A DNA stretch of 64,000 nt from Mobilisporobacter senegalensis. Lineage in GTDB: Bacteria > Bacillota > Clostridia > Lachnospirales > Lachnospiraceae. Where the stretch lies: the NCBI RefSeq assembly GCF_003752155.1, contig NZ_RJVG01000010.1, positions 62,001 to 126,000 of the forward strand, written 5' to 3'. Shown piece by piece: positions 17,853-26,185 of the stretch (position 1 is the stretch's first letter; each line of letters opens with the position of its first letter). The notes below the pieces were generated by a model. The model was not told where the DNA came from and ran no database searches. It saw nothing but the letters and a program-made list of their open reading frames with translations. The translations under genes and the position numbers were made by a program.

Positions 17853-18580
17853 ATTAATCCCACCTTCGCCAATATAGACGTAAACGCACCGCCAAAGGAT
17901 ATGAGCAGAATAATAATATCCTGTACCCCAAATCCGATTTCGCACACATTACTGCGTTTGACATCTCCCCCAAATCCTCTTGTTAATGCTGCCGCACTCA
18001 GCTCATCACCGATTTTGGCAACTGCTGCAATCAAAGGAACAATGCGGTATTCAAGCATAGACACAGGATTTGAAGCTGTAATATTTCTCATTCTCATGGC
18101 ATCGTTGATACAACGGTGTTCCCTTACTATTGTCGGAAAAAAACGAAACATAACAGATAAAGGAATCACAATTTTTTGTGTCACATTCATCCTTTCCATA
18201 CCTGCTATAAATTCACTGACGGTAGTCGTTGCCATCATATAATAAGCAGCGACAACACAGGGCATATATCTGGTAATGATCGCACAAACAGGAAGAAGGA
18301 TTAAATTCCAAAATCCTGTTGTGGACTGAAAAACAGTAATTTCTGCCGTAAAGCACAATATTTCAAGGATACCGTATACGATCCCCACTCTTAGGCGTGG
18401 TGTAAATAGCAACAGTATAGCTGGAACAAAGGCAAGAGCAGGTCGTACCACTGCCATTACCCCAATAAGGCTCATACCCCAAACCAGAGTAAAACTTGTG
18501 CATAAAATAAGCGCAAATTTAGTTCGCGGGTCGAGGCGTAAATGACGTTTTCCTGCGGTTGTATGTAAAAAAGTATTCAT
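17849..18580 (-). CDS. ECF transporter transmembrane component (EcfT)
   Basis: 243-residue integral membrane protein of the CbiQ/EcfT family with about five helices. It starts LDPRTKFALILC, typical of the family (DPRtKl), and has the coupling-helix motif MRMRNITA and a second AAALTRGF near 200-210, matching the paired Ala-Arg-Gly motifs that contact the ATPases. It couples ATP hydrolysis to the substrate-binding component encoded just before it; their stop and start share one base (TAATG). Confidence 0.92.
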   Translation of the reverse strand: MNTFLHTTAGKRHLRLDPRTKFALILCTSFTLVWGMSLIGVMAVVRPALAFVPAILLLFTPRLRVGIVYGILEILCFTAEITVFQSTTGFWNLILLPVCAIITRYMPCVVAAYYMMATTTVSEFIAGMERMNVTQKIVIPLSVMFRFFPTIVREHRCINDAMRMRNITASNPVSMLEYRIVPLIAAVAKIGDELSAAALTRGFGGDVKRSNVCEIGFGVQDIIILLISFGGAFTSILAKVGLI

Positions 18581-19164
18581 TATGCAATACCGGCACGCTC
18601 AAAGTGTTTTTTGAGCACAGCTCTTCCTATAAAAGCACCAATTAATCCGCCGATAAATCCGCTTACCAAAATAATTGGAAATACCCAGTTTGACGTGAGT
18701 TTAAGGACTGCTTCGGCATATTCTTTTCCGTAGCCCTGCCCCATAGCCTGGAAATAGCTGTCACGCATAATAAAAAGCGGCAGCATTTTACCAAAGGTCC
18801 AAATACTGAAAACTGCATAGCCGAGAACTGCCAGGCTGCCGGAGCGATATTTGCCGGAAAGGCAGATGAGATCAGCCAAAAGTCCACAAATCACCGCAAA
18901 AGCTAAAGTAATCCACTGGTCTCCTATCAGCATATTCGCGAGCCCCATGACAACGCCAAAAATTGTAAGCTGTCCAAAGGTATGAACTTTTGTCATATAA
19001 AGCATAAACGGAATACCTGTTGCAATTGGACAAATAAAGCAAAGTGCCACCATAAAAGGCGGGAAAAATCCGATCATCGCTACTACAAACAATACCACAA
19101 AATATATTGCTGCAAATATTCCGATGTTAATCAGGTCTTTCGCTGTAATTTTCTTGTTTTCCAT
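18580..19164 (-). CDS. ECF transporter substrate-binding (S) component, Trep_Strep/TIGR02185 (MptD-like) family
   Basis: 194-residue six-helix membrane protein opening MENKKITAKDLINIGIFAAIYFVV, matching the Trep_Strep (TIGR02185) group of ECF S components. First gene of the operon S-T-AA'-ABC-ABC, with RBS AGGAGG. A related ECF system (LhaSTA of Staphylococcus lugdunensis) takes up haem, and the two downstream half-transporters resemble siderophore importers, so an iron-cofactor substrate is plausible but not shown. Two GTTAG-N6-CTAAC operators precede it. Confidence 0.85.
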   Translation of the reverse strand: MENKKITAKDLINIGIFAAIYFVVLFVVAMIGFFPPFMVALCFICPIATGIPFMLYMTKVHTFGQLTIFGVVMGLANMLIGDQWITLAFAVICGLLADLICLSGKYRSGSLAVLGYAVFSIWTFGKMLPLFIMRDSYFQAMGQGYGKEYAEAVLKLTSNWVFPIILVSGFIGGLIGAFIGRAVLKKHFERAGIA

Positions 19165-19192
19165 AAAAGCCTCCTTTATGTATATTTGAATG

Positions 19193-19210
19193 AGTTAGCA
19201 AAGGCTAACT
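19193..19210. promoter_or_regulatory. Operator palindrome 1 of the ECF/ABC operon (AGTTAGC-N4-GCTAACT)
   Basis: Perfect 7-bp inverted repeat with a 4-nt centre, between promoter and RBS. Shares GTTAG-N6-CTAAC with operator 2, 34 bp away. The half-sites resemble those of DtxR/IdeR iron repressors (GTTAG..CTAAC), although the spacing is wider than in the classical box. Confidence 0.7.
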
Positions 19211-19227
19211 GTTGAACAAAAAAGATG

Positions 19228-19243
19228 GTTAGCGATAACTAAC
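19228..19243. promoter_or_regulatory. Operator palindrome 2 of the ECF/ABC operon (GTTAG-N6-CTAAC)
   Basis: Covers the expected transcription start of the promoter at 19250-19278, a position suited to repression. Confidence 0.7.
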
Positions 19244-19249
19244 TCGATT

Positions 19250-19278
19250 ATTTTACCATAATTTGGTCTTAAAATCAA
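19250..19278 (-). promoter_or_regulatory. Promoter of the ECF/ABC operon
   Basis: TTGATT (19273-19278), 17-bp spacer, TAAAAT (19250-19255), with an upstream TG just before the -10. Predicted start near 19243. Confidence 0.75.
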
Positions 19279-19421
19279 CTCCTTCAATGGTATAACTTTA
19301 TCAGTTACGATACATTTCCATATTGTCTTCGATCTGTATATAAAATAATTGTGTACCATATTAAAGAAAAACTTATATTACAGGAACTAAAAACACGTTC
19401 TGATAATCACATACACGGCAT

Positions 19422-19465
19422 AAAAGCCGTTACACAACCTAAGTTATGTAACGGCTTTTTTCATT
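19422..19465. terminator. Terminator downstream of rpsR
   Basis: Perfect 13-bp stem, AAAAGCCGTTACA (19422-19434) with its complement (19447-19459), with A- and T-runs, so it can act on both strands. It lies about 70 nt after the rpsR stop. Confidence 0.8.
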
Positions 19466-19530
19466 TTCCTATTCAAACTGTGTACAAGTCGTGTACTCAC
19501 GACCCTCCACAACCCTTGAAAAACCAAGGA

Positions 19531-19815
19531 TTAATCTAAAGTATAAGGCATTAAAGCGATATGTCTTGCTCTCTTAATTGCAACTGTAAGAGCTCTTTGG
19601 TGTTTCGCACAGTTACCTGTGATTCTTCTAGGAAGAATTTTACCTCTTTCAGATACATATCTTTTTAATTTATTAATGTCTTTATAATCAATACCTGTAT
19701 GATTTTTATCTGCACAGAATACGCAAACTTTTTTTCTTCTGCGTCCGCCTCTTCTCTTAAATGAAGAATCGCCTCTATCGCCTCTATCATTTCTATCATT
19801 TTTATTAAATGGCAT
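19531..19815 (-). CDS. rpsR: 30S ribosomal protein bS18
   Basis: 94 residues; conserved core [18 protein letters not shown] and [17 protein letters not shown], with the basic C-terminal helix. The extra cysteines (CVFC and NC.KH) fit the zinc-binding form of bS18. The N-terminal tail is an acidic/basic Asn-Asp-Arg repeat. Last gene of rpsF-ssb-rpsR; RBS AGGAGG is about 7 nt upstream. Confidence 0.97.
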   Translation of the reverse strand: MPFNKNDRNDRGDRGDSSFKRRGGRRRKKVCVFCADKNHTGIDYKDINKLKRYVSERGKILPRRITGNCAKHQRALTVAIKRARHIALMPYTLD

Positions 19816-19941
19816 AACATGACCTCCTTATCTGTAAACTGATTAAATTTCAACCAGCTTGTCATTATTATTCACAATAGAATGATCTATTGTTTGATGA
19901 ATTGCTTCATCAGGATTTTTCAAATATATTTTAAATTCATA

Positions 19942-20382
19942 TTAGTTAAATGGTAATTCTTCATCAATACCATCCGGTATATTCATGAAGCCATCTCCGA
20001 CTGCCTCACTAGGAGTCGGTCTTGAAGTCTGCCCGAAGTTTCCGGATTCGCCGCTAGCATTTTTGCTTTCTGCAAATTCTTGTTCTTCCACAATAACTTC
20101 TGTCGTATAAACCTTTTGACCTTCCTTGTTGGTATAACTACCAGTCTGGATACGTCCTGATACTAGAATTTTAGTACCTTGTTTAAAATATCTTTCTGCA
20201 AATTCACCAGATTTACCAAAGACTACACAGTTGATAAAATCTGCTTCTTGTGCATCATTGTTACGCTTAAATGTACGGTTTACAGCTAGTGTATACCTTG
20301 CAATTGCAAGTGAATTCTCTCCTTGAGAGTATCTCACTTCAGGATCTCTTGTTAGACGACCCATTAAAACGACTTTATTCAT
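19942..20382 (-). CDS. ssb: Single-stranded DNA-binding protein
   Basis: 146 residues. N-terminal OB fold (MNKVVLMGRLTRDPEVRY to about 105), a Ser/Gly-rich linker and the acidic protein-interaction tail, here DEELPFN rather than the usual DDDIPF. Sits between rpsF and rpsR as in most Firmicutes; RBS GGAGG. It binds ssDNA in replication and repair and recruits partners through the tail. Confidence 0.97.
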   Translation of the reverse strand: MNKVVLMGRLTRDPEVRYSQGENSLAIARYTLAVNRTFKRNNDAQEADFINCVVFGKSGEFAERYFKQGTKILVSGRIQTGSYTNKEGQKVYTTEVIVEEQEFAESKNASGESGNFGQTSRPTPSEAVGDGFMNIPDGIDEELPFN

Positions 20383-20401
20383 AAAGGAAACCTCCTTCTT
20401 C

Positions 20402-20689
20402 TTAAGCGTCTTGTCTTATGCATAAATATCTGATTACTGGCTCCATGATACGAATTCTTTGTTCGATTTCGCCTGGAGTAGTAGAATCTGATTCGAATTT
20501 AATGAAGTAATAGAAGCCTTCTTTCATCTTTTGGATTTCATAAGCTAATCTTTTCTTACCCCAATCATCAACATTTGTAACTGTACCACCAAATCTAGCA
20601 ATTAATTCTTTTACTGATTCAACAGTTGCTACTTTTGCTTCATCTTCGATTTTTGCATTTACAACTAAGGCTAATTCATATTGATTCAT
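20402..20689 (-). CDS. rpsF: 30S ribosomal protein bS6
   Basis: 95 residues (MNQYELALVVNAKIEDEAK). Start set at ATG 20689, 11 nt after AGGAGG; a GTG four codons upstream overlaps the ribosome binding site itself and is rejected. bS6 pairs with bS18 on the 30S platform. First gene of the rpsF-ssb-rpsR operon. Confidence 0.97.
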   Translation of the reverse strand: MNQYELALVVNAKIEDEAKVATVESVKELIARFGGTVTNVDDWGKKRLAYEIQKMKEGFYYFIKFESDSTTPGEIEQRIRIMEPVIRYLCIRQDA

Positions 20690-20776
20690 AGTTGCGTGCA
20701 CCTCCTTTTGGTCTCTGGCCCTTTCACTTTACTGTAAAGAGCAAGGAATAATTAATATAATATATCACAAATCAGT

Positions 20777-20805
20777 ATTTTAACATAGCTTGCCATAAAA
20801 TGCAA
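20777..20805 (-). promoter_or_regulatory. Promoter of rpsF-ssb-rpsR
   Basis: TTGCAT (20800-20805), 17-bp spacer, TAAAAT (20777-20782). The leader of about 80 nt could hold an S6:S18 binding site, but I did not recognise one with confidence. The -35 lies in a GCTTGC hairpin that on the plus strand resembles a terminator. Confidence 0.65.
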
Positions 20806-20817
20806 GCTTTTTCCCTG

Positions 20818-21006
20818 TTATTGATCATTTTTCTTACGAATTCCCCGAACATTCTTTTCCACCTGTTTTCTGGGAATCATAATTTGATGCCCACAACCCA
20901 GGCATTTTAATCTGAAATCCATACCGACTCTTAATATTTCCCATTCATTACTTCCGCATGGATGTTGTTTTTTTAATTTTACAATCTCCCCAACATTTAA
21001 ATCCAT
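20818..21006 (-). CDS. DUF951 small protein
   Basis: 62 residues (MDLNVGEIVKLKKQHPCGSNEWEILRVG) with the family's KKxHPCG motif and a zinc-ribbon-like CLGC later. DUF951 genes commonly sit next to rpsF in Firmicutes, as here. Function unknown; the cysteines suggest metal or nucleic-acid binding. Possible promoter upstream: TTGAAT-17-TAAACT. Confidence 0.9.
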   Translation of the reverse strand: MDLNVGEIVKLKKQHPCGSNEWEILRVGMDFRLKCLGCGHQIMIPRKQVEKNVRGIRKKNDQ

Positions 21007-21364
21007 ATGATAACTCCTTTCCTGCTACAAAACTTCCTTTGTTAAGTTTACGATATTTTTTCACTGGATTCAAGTCGGTTTTCAAATTGTTACAGTTCAG
21101 CCTTAAGCTCAATTTCTTTTTTTCAGATTTTATGGACAGTCTATATGGCCCAATTGTAATAGAAAATTATAGAAATTTTCAAAAATAGGTTGCATTTTCA
21201 TTTTATTTGATGTAATATCAATACAACAACACATAGTTTTCAATACTACATATAATAATATACATATATACATCCTATGTTTATATAGGATGTGACTTAA
21301 AGATACTAAGTAATTTAAAACACTGGTATCTAATCTTATACTATAAATAAAGGAGACTGATACA
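21007..21364. other. Divergent intergenic region, DUF951 / hemolysin III
   Basis: Strongly AT-rich. It holds a probable DUF951 promoter near 21035-21075 (minus strand), an 8-bp hairpin at 21269-21292 (ACATCCTA/TAGGATGT) and the hemolysin III promoter zone with a TATACT/TATAAA box near 21340. No gene recognised. Confidence 0.5.
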
Positions 21365-22036
21365 ATGAAACATATTAAGAAGATTAAAGATCCAGGCAGC
21401 GCAATTACACATTTTATTGGAATGTTAATGGCTTTATTTGCGGCTTCCCCTTTACTAATCAAGGCAGGAAGAGAGCCAGATTCCATTCACCTTATTTCCT
21501 TAAGTATTTTCATACTTAGTATGATATTATTATACACTGCCAGTACTTTATATCATACCTTTAATCTATCCCAAAAAGTAAATCTGATTTTAAAGAAATT
21601 TGACCATATGATGATTTTTGTACTTATTGCAGGAACTTATACTCCAATCTGCCTTATTGTTTTATCCGGTAAAGTTGGTATCGCCCTTTTAATTATTATT
21701 TGGTCCATTGCTATTCTGGGCATTTGTTTGAAAGCATTCTGGGTTCATTGTCCAAAATGGGTTTCCTCTGTCATTTATATCGCAATGGGCTGGATGTGTG
21801 TCTTATCTTTTACCCAGATAACTAATTCTTTACCAAAGCCCGGATTTATCTGGCTTTTAGTGGGAGGAATCATTTATACCATAGGAGGAGTTATTTACGC
21901 GCTAAAACTTCCCATTTTTAATAATAAGCATAAATATTTTGGATCTCATGAAATCTTTCATCTATTCTGTCTAGGCGGAAGTTTTTGCCACTTTATGCTG
22001 ATGTATCTTTTTGTAGCATCCATGCCATTAAATTAA
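21365..22036 (+). CDS. Hemolysin III family (PAQR-like) membrane protein
   Basis: 223 residues with seven predicted membrane helices. Family motifs are present: AITHFIGMLMA near the N terminus, STLYHTF near 60, the histidine/Asp core KFDHMMIFVLIAGTYTP, and the C-terminal HEIFHLFCLGGSFCHF. The conserved His/Asp/Ser set matches the putative metal-hydrolase site of the CREST/PAQR superfamily. True role in anaerobic Firmicutes is unknown. RBS AAAGGAG 10 nt before ATG. Confidence 0.92.
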   Translation: MKHIKKIKDPGSAITHFIGMLMALFAASPLLIKAGREPDSIHLISLSIFILSMILLYTASTLYHTFNLSQKVNLILKKFDHMMIFVLIAGTYTPICLIVLSGKVGIALLIIIWSIAILGICLKAFWVHCPKWVSSVIYIAMGWMCVLSFTQITNSLPKPGFIWLLVGGIIYTIGGVIYALKLPIFNNKHKYFGSHEIFHLFCLGGSFCHFMLMYLFVASMPLN

Positions 22037-22043
22037 TGTATTT

Positions 22044-22103
22044 AAAAGACAGGCAGGCACAAAACTAAATGTACTAATTAGTATTTGTGCCTGCCTGTCT
22101 TTT
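22044..22103. terminator. Bidirectional terminator shared by hemolysin III and GIY-YIG genes
   Basis: Perfect 20-bp stem, arms 22044-22063 and 22084-22103, with A/T tracts on each side. The right arm lies inside the last codons of the GIY-YIG gene. Confidence 0.9.
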
Positions 22104-22337
22104 ATTCACTAATTCTAATTTTTGCTTTCTGGTCAGCTTTTTTATAGCCACTTCTCTCTTCAGTGCTTCCTCTTTTGTTTCAAATTCTTCATAGTAAACT
22201 AAAGTGACAGGGCCTCTGTTCTTCGTATATTTGGCCCCTTTTTTGCTATTATGATCTTTTATTCTTTTTTCTAAATTATTGGTCCATCCAGTGTAGAGTG
22301 TATTATCCATACACTCTACTATATATGTATAATTCAT
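22074..22337 (-). CDS. GIY-YIG domain protein (UPF0213/YhbQ-like)
   Basis: 87 residues: a single GIY-YIG nuclease-like domain opening NYTYIVECMDNTLYTGWTNNLEKRI (Y-I-V ... Y-T-G). Typical length for this family, whose members are proposed to act in DNA or RNA repair. Its C-terminal codons (QAGTNTN) form one arm of the transcription terminator, so the end of the protein is set by the hairpin. Confidence 0.88.
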   Translation of the reverse strand: MNYTYIVECMDNTLYTGWTNNLEKRIKDHNSKKGAKYTKNRGPVTLVYYEEFETKEEALKREVAIKKLTRKQKLELVNKRQAGTNTN

Positions 22338-22632
22338 TTGTATCTCTTCCTTTTATGTTTTATTATACTAGGTAGGCGAACCTACCTAGTTAATAATATC
22401 TATGGAAAGCACCCGAATAAAGCTGGTTCGTTAGCTAGTGAAAACACAAATGTCTTTTCACATTCACAGACAGTCAGCTCATAGACAAAATCTACAAAGT
22501 ATCACTGTCATGTAAATAAAACGAGAATACGGTAAAATAAATTCGGCTGCATATTTTCGTAGATATGTACTCCCGTCTTATTTCTTTGATACTATATTAT
22601 ATTATACTACAAATTTAGCTATTTGTTCCATA

Positions 22633-22690
22633 ATGTGAAACTTAATTCAGAAGTAATTGAAACCACATCTGAATTTTAATGAAACTTGTC
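22633..22690. repeat. Degenerate copy of an inverted-repeat element also found at 26257
   Basis: Begins GTGAAACTTAATTCAGA, identical to the left arm at 26259-26275, then TCTGAATT and an imperfect right arm. Lies after the operon whose upstream side carries the perfect copy. Confidence 0.6.
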
Positions 22691-22712
22691 CAGAGATATA
22701 ACAGGGGCAAAA

Positions 22713-22752
22713 ATAAGCTTTACCTTAAGTTTAACCCTAAGGCAAAGCCTAT
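22713..22752 (-). terminator. Terminator of the amino-acid ABC / M23 gene cluster
   Basis: 17-bp stem with three G-U wobbles that pair only in the minus-strand RNA, followed by a TTATTTTT tract. Confidence 0.75.
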
Positions 22753-22756
22753 CTTT

Positions 22757-23578
22757 TTAACGAAGTAATAACAGTGGATCTACTGTTTCACCTTTCTCGG
22801 TGACTTGAAAATATAAATTACTGCCTTCTACGATATAGTATTTTGTTGGATCTGCAACCTTACCGATAATATCTCCTTCTTTTACTACATCGCCTACATC
22901 TACCGTACAATCTTTTAACTGTCCAAAGGTCAAATTATAGTCATTACCGATAGACATAGTTAATGTTAATCCTGTTTCTTCATTATTGCTGATCTCTGTT
23001 ATGATACCATCAGCAGCACTTAGAACATCCTCTCCAACTTTACTAGCAATTATAATCGCAGGATTGCATTTATACTGTGCTAATGTTTGGAATAAGATTC
23101 CTTTATCCATGCTATATTTCATAATAACATCAGGATTGTCTTTAATTGGCCATAATAGACCCTTTTCTTCATTGAATTTAAGGTTTGGTGTTCCACCTGG
23201 ATTCATAACAGCTACGGCATCCGGTTTTGAATTATCTGCCGCCTTTCCACTGTCAGATTTGTTTTCGTCCGCTACAGTTTTTGATATTGCTTCTTGTAAT
23301 ACCTTCTCATCTACAACAACATCATTTTCTAATAAACTGTCATTGGCATTCTGAGCTTCTTGTATTGCATCTGTATCCTCAGTGACTTTATTCATATCAG
23401 CTCGTTCATCTGCAATTTCTGTTAATGGCTCGTTTAAATCAACTAAATCTTTATTATTATCTGTAGTTACACTTACATAAACTGCTGCAATGGCAACTAC
23501 CGCGCATACTCCAACAAGTAAAGATATATAAAAATTTTTACCCTTAAAATATGCAGAAAAATTTTCTTTTTTCACCAT
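22757..23578 (-). CDS. Membrane-anchored degenerate M23/LytM-like protein
   Basis: About 273 residues: a short cytoplasmic N terminus, one membrane helix (ISLLVGVCAVVAIAAVYVS), an acidic Asn/Asp/Glu-rich linker, then a LytM-type beta domain (about 145-273) with VLSAADGIITEI, TLTMSIGN and VVKEGDIIGKV. The zinc ligands are absent: the HxxxD region reads YKCNPAIII and the HxH motif reads LYFQV. It is thus probably a non-enzymatic binding or scaffold protein, as with SpoIIQ of Bacillus; a sporulation role here is only a possibility. Start is uncertain: ATG 23578 or GTG 23575 fit the AGAGGTG site better than ATG 23599. Confidence 0.75.
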   Translation of the reverse strand: MVKKENFSAYFKGKNFYISLLVGVCAVVAIAAVYVSVTTDNNKDLVDLNEPLTEIADERADMNKVTEDTDAIQEAQNANDSLLENDVVVDEKVLQEAISKTVADENKSDSGKAADNSKPDAVAVMNPGGTPNLKFNEEKGLLWPIKDNPDVIMKYSMDKGILFQTLAQYKCNPAIIIASKVGEDVLSAADGIITEISNNEETGLTLTMSIGNDYNLTFGQLKDCTVDVGDVVKEGDIIGKVADPTKYYIVEGSNLYFQVTEKGETVDPLLLLR

Positions 23579-23647
23579 CATCACCTCTAAATATATCATT
23601 TCCAGAAATGTGATGATTATACAATGTTGTAAGAAATTTTTATTGAA

Positions 23648-24376
23648 TTATACCCTTTTCAAAAATTCTTTGGTACGTCCTTCTTTCGGATTTTCAAATA
23701 TCTCTTCCGGCGTACCTTCTTCTACAATTACTCCTTGATCCATGAAAACAACACGATCTGCAACTTCTCTTGCAAATCCCATCTCATGGGTCACAACTAA
23801 CATGGTAAGTCCGGTTTCAGCAAGGTCTTTCATAACCTTTAATACTTCACCAACCATTTCAGGATCAAGAGCTGAAGTCGGTTCATCAAATAAAATTACA
23901 TCTGGTTCCATAGAAAGCGCTCTTGCTATAGCAACACGTTGTTTTTGCCCACCTGATAATTGGGATGGTTTTGCATTGATATATTGGCTCATTCCTACCA
24001 CATCAAGATATTTCATGGTAACATTAGTCGCTTCCTCTTTGGAACGTTTTAAAACTGTTGTCTGTCCAATCAAACAGTTATTAAGTACATTATGATTATT
24101 GAACAAATTAAATTGCTGAAAAACCATTCCCATCTTAGTACAGTATTCCTGCAGATTATGTTTATCCTGTAAAATACTCTGCCCTTTATAATAGATTTCT
24201 CCGCCGCTTGGTTGTTCTAACAGATTAAGGCAGCGTAGCAATGTCGACTTTCCAGAACCGCTGGAGCCGATAATACATACCACTTCCCCTTTATTAACGG
24301 TAAAATCAATATCTCTTAGAACATGATGATCGCCAAAGGATTTGCTAAGATGGCTGACGCTTATTACTTCTGACAT
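23648..24376 (-). CDS. Polar amino-acid ABC transporter ATPase (GlnQ/HisP type)
   Basis: 242 residues with Walker [11 protein letters not shown]-loop [16 protein letters not shown], signature LSGGQKQR, Walker [17 protein letters not shown] and H-loop VTHEMGFA. The FNLF/ALDPEMV wording is diagnostic of the polar amino-acid subfamily. Its start overlaps the permease stop by one base (TAATG). Confidence 0.95.
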   Translation of the reverse strand: MSEVISVSHLSKSFGDHHVLRDIDFTVNKGEVVCIIGSSGSGKSTLLRCLNLLEQPSGGEIYYKGQSILQDKHNLQEYCTKMGMVFQQFNLFNNHNVLNNCLIGQTTVLKRSKEEATNVTMKYLDVVGMSQYINAKPSQLSGGQKQRVAIARALSMEPDVILFDEPTSALDPEMVGEVLKVMKDLAETGLTMLVVTHEMGFAREVADRVVFMDQGVIVEEGTPEEIFENPKEGRTKEFLKRV

Positions 24377-25182
24377 TATTTTGTACCTCCTTTTTTAGGT
24401 AAGGAAACCTGATTATGTCCACTTCCCATAACTTCACCCTTAACAGAAGGCTTCTGATTATCAAGTATTACATAGTTGGAAGGCCCATCGATCTTACGCT
24501 CAATAAACCGCAAAATACGTGTAATTGTAAAAGTCATAACAAAATATATTACACTTGCGATTAAGAATGCCTGGAAATACAAATAATTACTGCTTGCAAT
24601 GGAATTTGTATTATAGAATAACTCTGTAACCGCAATAACATTTAACACAGAAGTATCTTTAATATTAATAACAAATTCATTCCCGGTAGCAGGCAAAATA
24701 TTGCGGATTACCTGAGGAAGCACTACATGTACCATCGTCTGGACATGATTCATCCCAATTGCGTGGGCAGCTTCAAATTGTCCTTTATCAATAGATACAA
24801 TACCACCACGAACAATTTCAGACATATATGCACCAGTATTAACAGCTACAATAAACATAGCTGCTGCAAATTTATCCAATTGATATCCGGTCACAATGGG
24901 AATACCATAGTAGATAACCATTGCTTGTACAATCATTGGAGTACCACGAAATATTTCCACATATGCAGATATTAAAAAATTAATAATCTTTAATAGAAAT
25001 CCCTTTATGCTCCCCTTTTTCTTTGATCCCGGTATGGTTCTAATAATACCCATTAATAGACCAATGATAAATCCTGAAACAGTACCAATGATAGATATAT
25101 ATAAAGTTGTCCATGCACCTCTTAAAAACATTGGCCAATATATCTGTATTAAATCTATCGCCTTTTGAAAAAACTCATTCAT
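24376..25182 (-). CDS. Polar amino-acid ABC transporter permease (HisM type)
   Basis: 268 residues with about five membrane helices. The His/Glu/Gln/Arg/opine family motifs are present: [15 protein letters not shown], then [23 protein letters not shown] (EAA loop) and [16 protein letters not shown]. The C-terminal 30 residues after FIERKIDG are an extra hydrophilic tail. It probably forms a homodimer with the adjacent ATPase. Confidence 0.94.
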   Translation of the reverse strand: MNEFFQKAIDLIQIYWPMFLRGAWTTLYISIIGTVSGFIIGLLMGIIRTIPGSKKKGSIKGFLLKIINFLISAYVEIFRGTPMIVQAMVIYYGIPIVTGYQLDKFAAAMFIVAVNTGAYMSEIVRGGIVSIDKGQFEAAHAIGMNHVQTMVHVVLPQVIRNILPATGNEFVINIKDTSVLNVIAVTELFYNTNSIASSNYLYFQAFLIASVIYFVMTFTITRILRFIERKIDGPSNYVILDNQKPSVKGEVMGSGHNQVSLPKKGGTK

Positions 25183-25199
25183 GAATGATCTCCCTTAAC

Positions 25200-26045
25200 C
25201 TAATTTGCTACCGGTTGATTCTTTATGGCATTATCCATAATTTCAACACGCTCTTCTTCTGAGATCCCGGCAAGAATCTCATTAATCTTAGAAACCAGGT
25301 CTTCATTTCCTTTTTTAATACCTACTGCAACTGCAGTATCATCATCCGATGCTTCAAAACCTTTTCCTTCATCAAATACAACCATCGCATAATTGTCATT
25401 TGCGGCTGTTACACTGACACCCTCCGGTCTTTCAGAAACATATCCATCAATCATTCCTGCTTCAAGAGCAACTCTCATAGCTGAAAAATCCGCCATAGCT
25501 GATTCTTTCTTCACTCCCTCAATCTGGTCGATTACCGTATAGTGGAAAGTACCTTGCTGAGCAGTAATCTTTGCTCCTTTGAAATCTGCAATGGAAGATG
25601 CCGTCTCATACTGGCTTCCTTTTTTAACAACCATTACTAAATCTGAGCGATAATAGTTATCTGTAAAATCAATTTCTTTTTTACGATCCGCTGTTGGAGA
25701 CATACCAGCGATAATAGCATCGATTTTATCAGATTGCATAGATGGAATTAAGCCTTTCCAATCCGTTTTAACAATTACTAACTCTTTTCCAAGGCCCTCT
25801 GCGATTCTTTTTGCAATCTCAACATCGTAGCCACCTGCAAATTCCTTGCTGCCATCAATCGGAACTGCTCCATTTGCATCATCCAGTTGTGACCAGTTAA
25901 ACGGTGGATACATAGCTTCCATACCAACACGGAATACATTATCATTGTCCTTTGTAGTATCATCCACTTTCTTAGCACATGCGGTAAACACCAGTACTGA
26001 TGTGAATAAAGTTGCAACTAAAATGAATTTGTTTATTTTTTTCAT
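25200..26045 (-). CDS. Amino-acid ABC transporter substrate-binding lipoprotein
   Basis: 281 residues. Signal peptide MKKINKFILVATLFTSVLVF followed by the lipobox FTAC, then a type 2 periplasmic-binding fold with RVGMEAMYPPFNW, GGYDVEIAKRIAE, KTDWKGLIPSMQSDKIDAIIAGMS and the DGYVSERP block. The substrate amino acid cannot be assigned; GxxxxE-type basic/glutamine binders are closest in feel. Start at 26045 fits AAGGAG 8 nt upstream; the longer frame to 26087 would run into the leader terminator. Confidence 0.93.
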   Translation of the reverse strand: MKKINKFILVATLFTSVLVFTACAKKVDDTTKDNDNVFRVGMEAMYPPFNWSQLDDANGAVPIDGSKEFAGGYDVEIAKRIAEGLGKELVIVKTDWKGLIPSMQSDKIDAIIAGMSPTADRKKEIDFTDNYYRSDLVMVVKKGSQYETASSIADFKGAKITAQQGTFHYTVIDQIEGVKKESAMADFSAMRVALEAGMIDGYVSERPEGVSVTAANDNYAMVVFDEGKGFEASDDDTAVAVGIKKGNEDLVSKINEILAGISEEERVEIMDNAIKNQPVAN

Positions 26046-26061
26046 ATAATTCTCCTTCCAT

Positions 26062-26110
26062 AAAAAAAGATAACAAAAACAAATCATTTACCCATTTGTA
26101 AATTGTTATC
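26062..26110 (-). terminator. Intrinsic terminator inside the leader of the amino-acid ABC operon
   Basis: GATAACAA/TTGTTATC stem (26069-26110) with additional internal pairing, followed by seven T on the minus strand and then at once by the gene's RBS. Being between promoter and gene, it is an attenuator candidate. Confidence 0.75.
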
Positions 26111-26185
26111 CCCAGCAATATAATTAGACTTTCTTGTCATTCTTCAAATTTTAAACCTTAAACCATCACAAAGGATTCGTTCTAC

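Larger units (their letters stand above)
19211..19530. other. Intergenic region between ECF/ABC operon and rpsR
   Basis: Holds the ECF promoter and operator 2, the terminator at 19422-19465, and an unassigned stretch 19466-19530 with GTGTAC repeated twice, directly after the rpsR stop. No gene seen. It may mark the boundary of the GC-richer operon. Confidence 0.5.
22338..22756. other. Intergenic region with two hairpins and one repeat copy
   Basis: Contains a 10-bp hairpin with CGAA loop (22367-22390) just upstream of the GIY-YIG gene, the degenerate copy of the GTGAAACTTAATTCAGA element (22633-22690) and the terminator at 22713-22752. Nothing coding was recognised in 22400-22620. Confidence 0.55.

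Noticed and set aside
20690-20701. GTG start of rpsF four codons upstream
   Set aside because: It overlaps the Shine-Dalgarno sequence.
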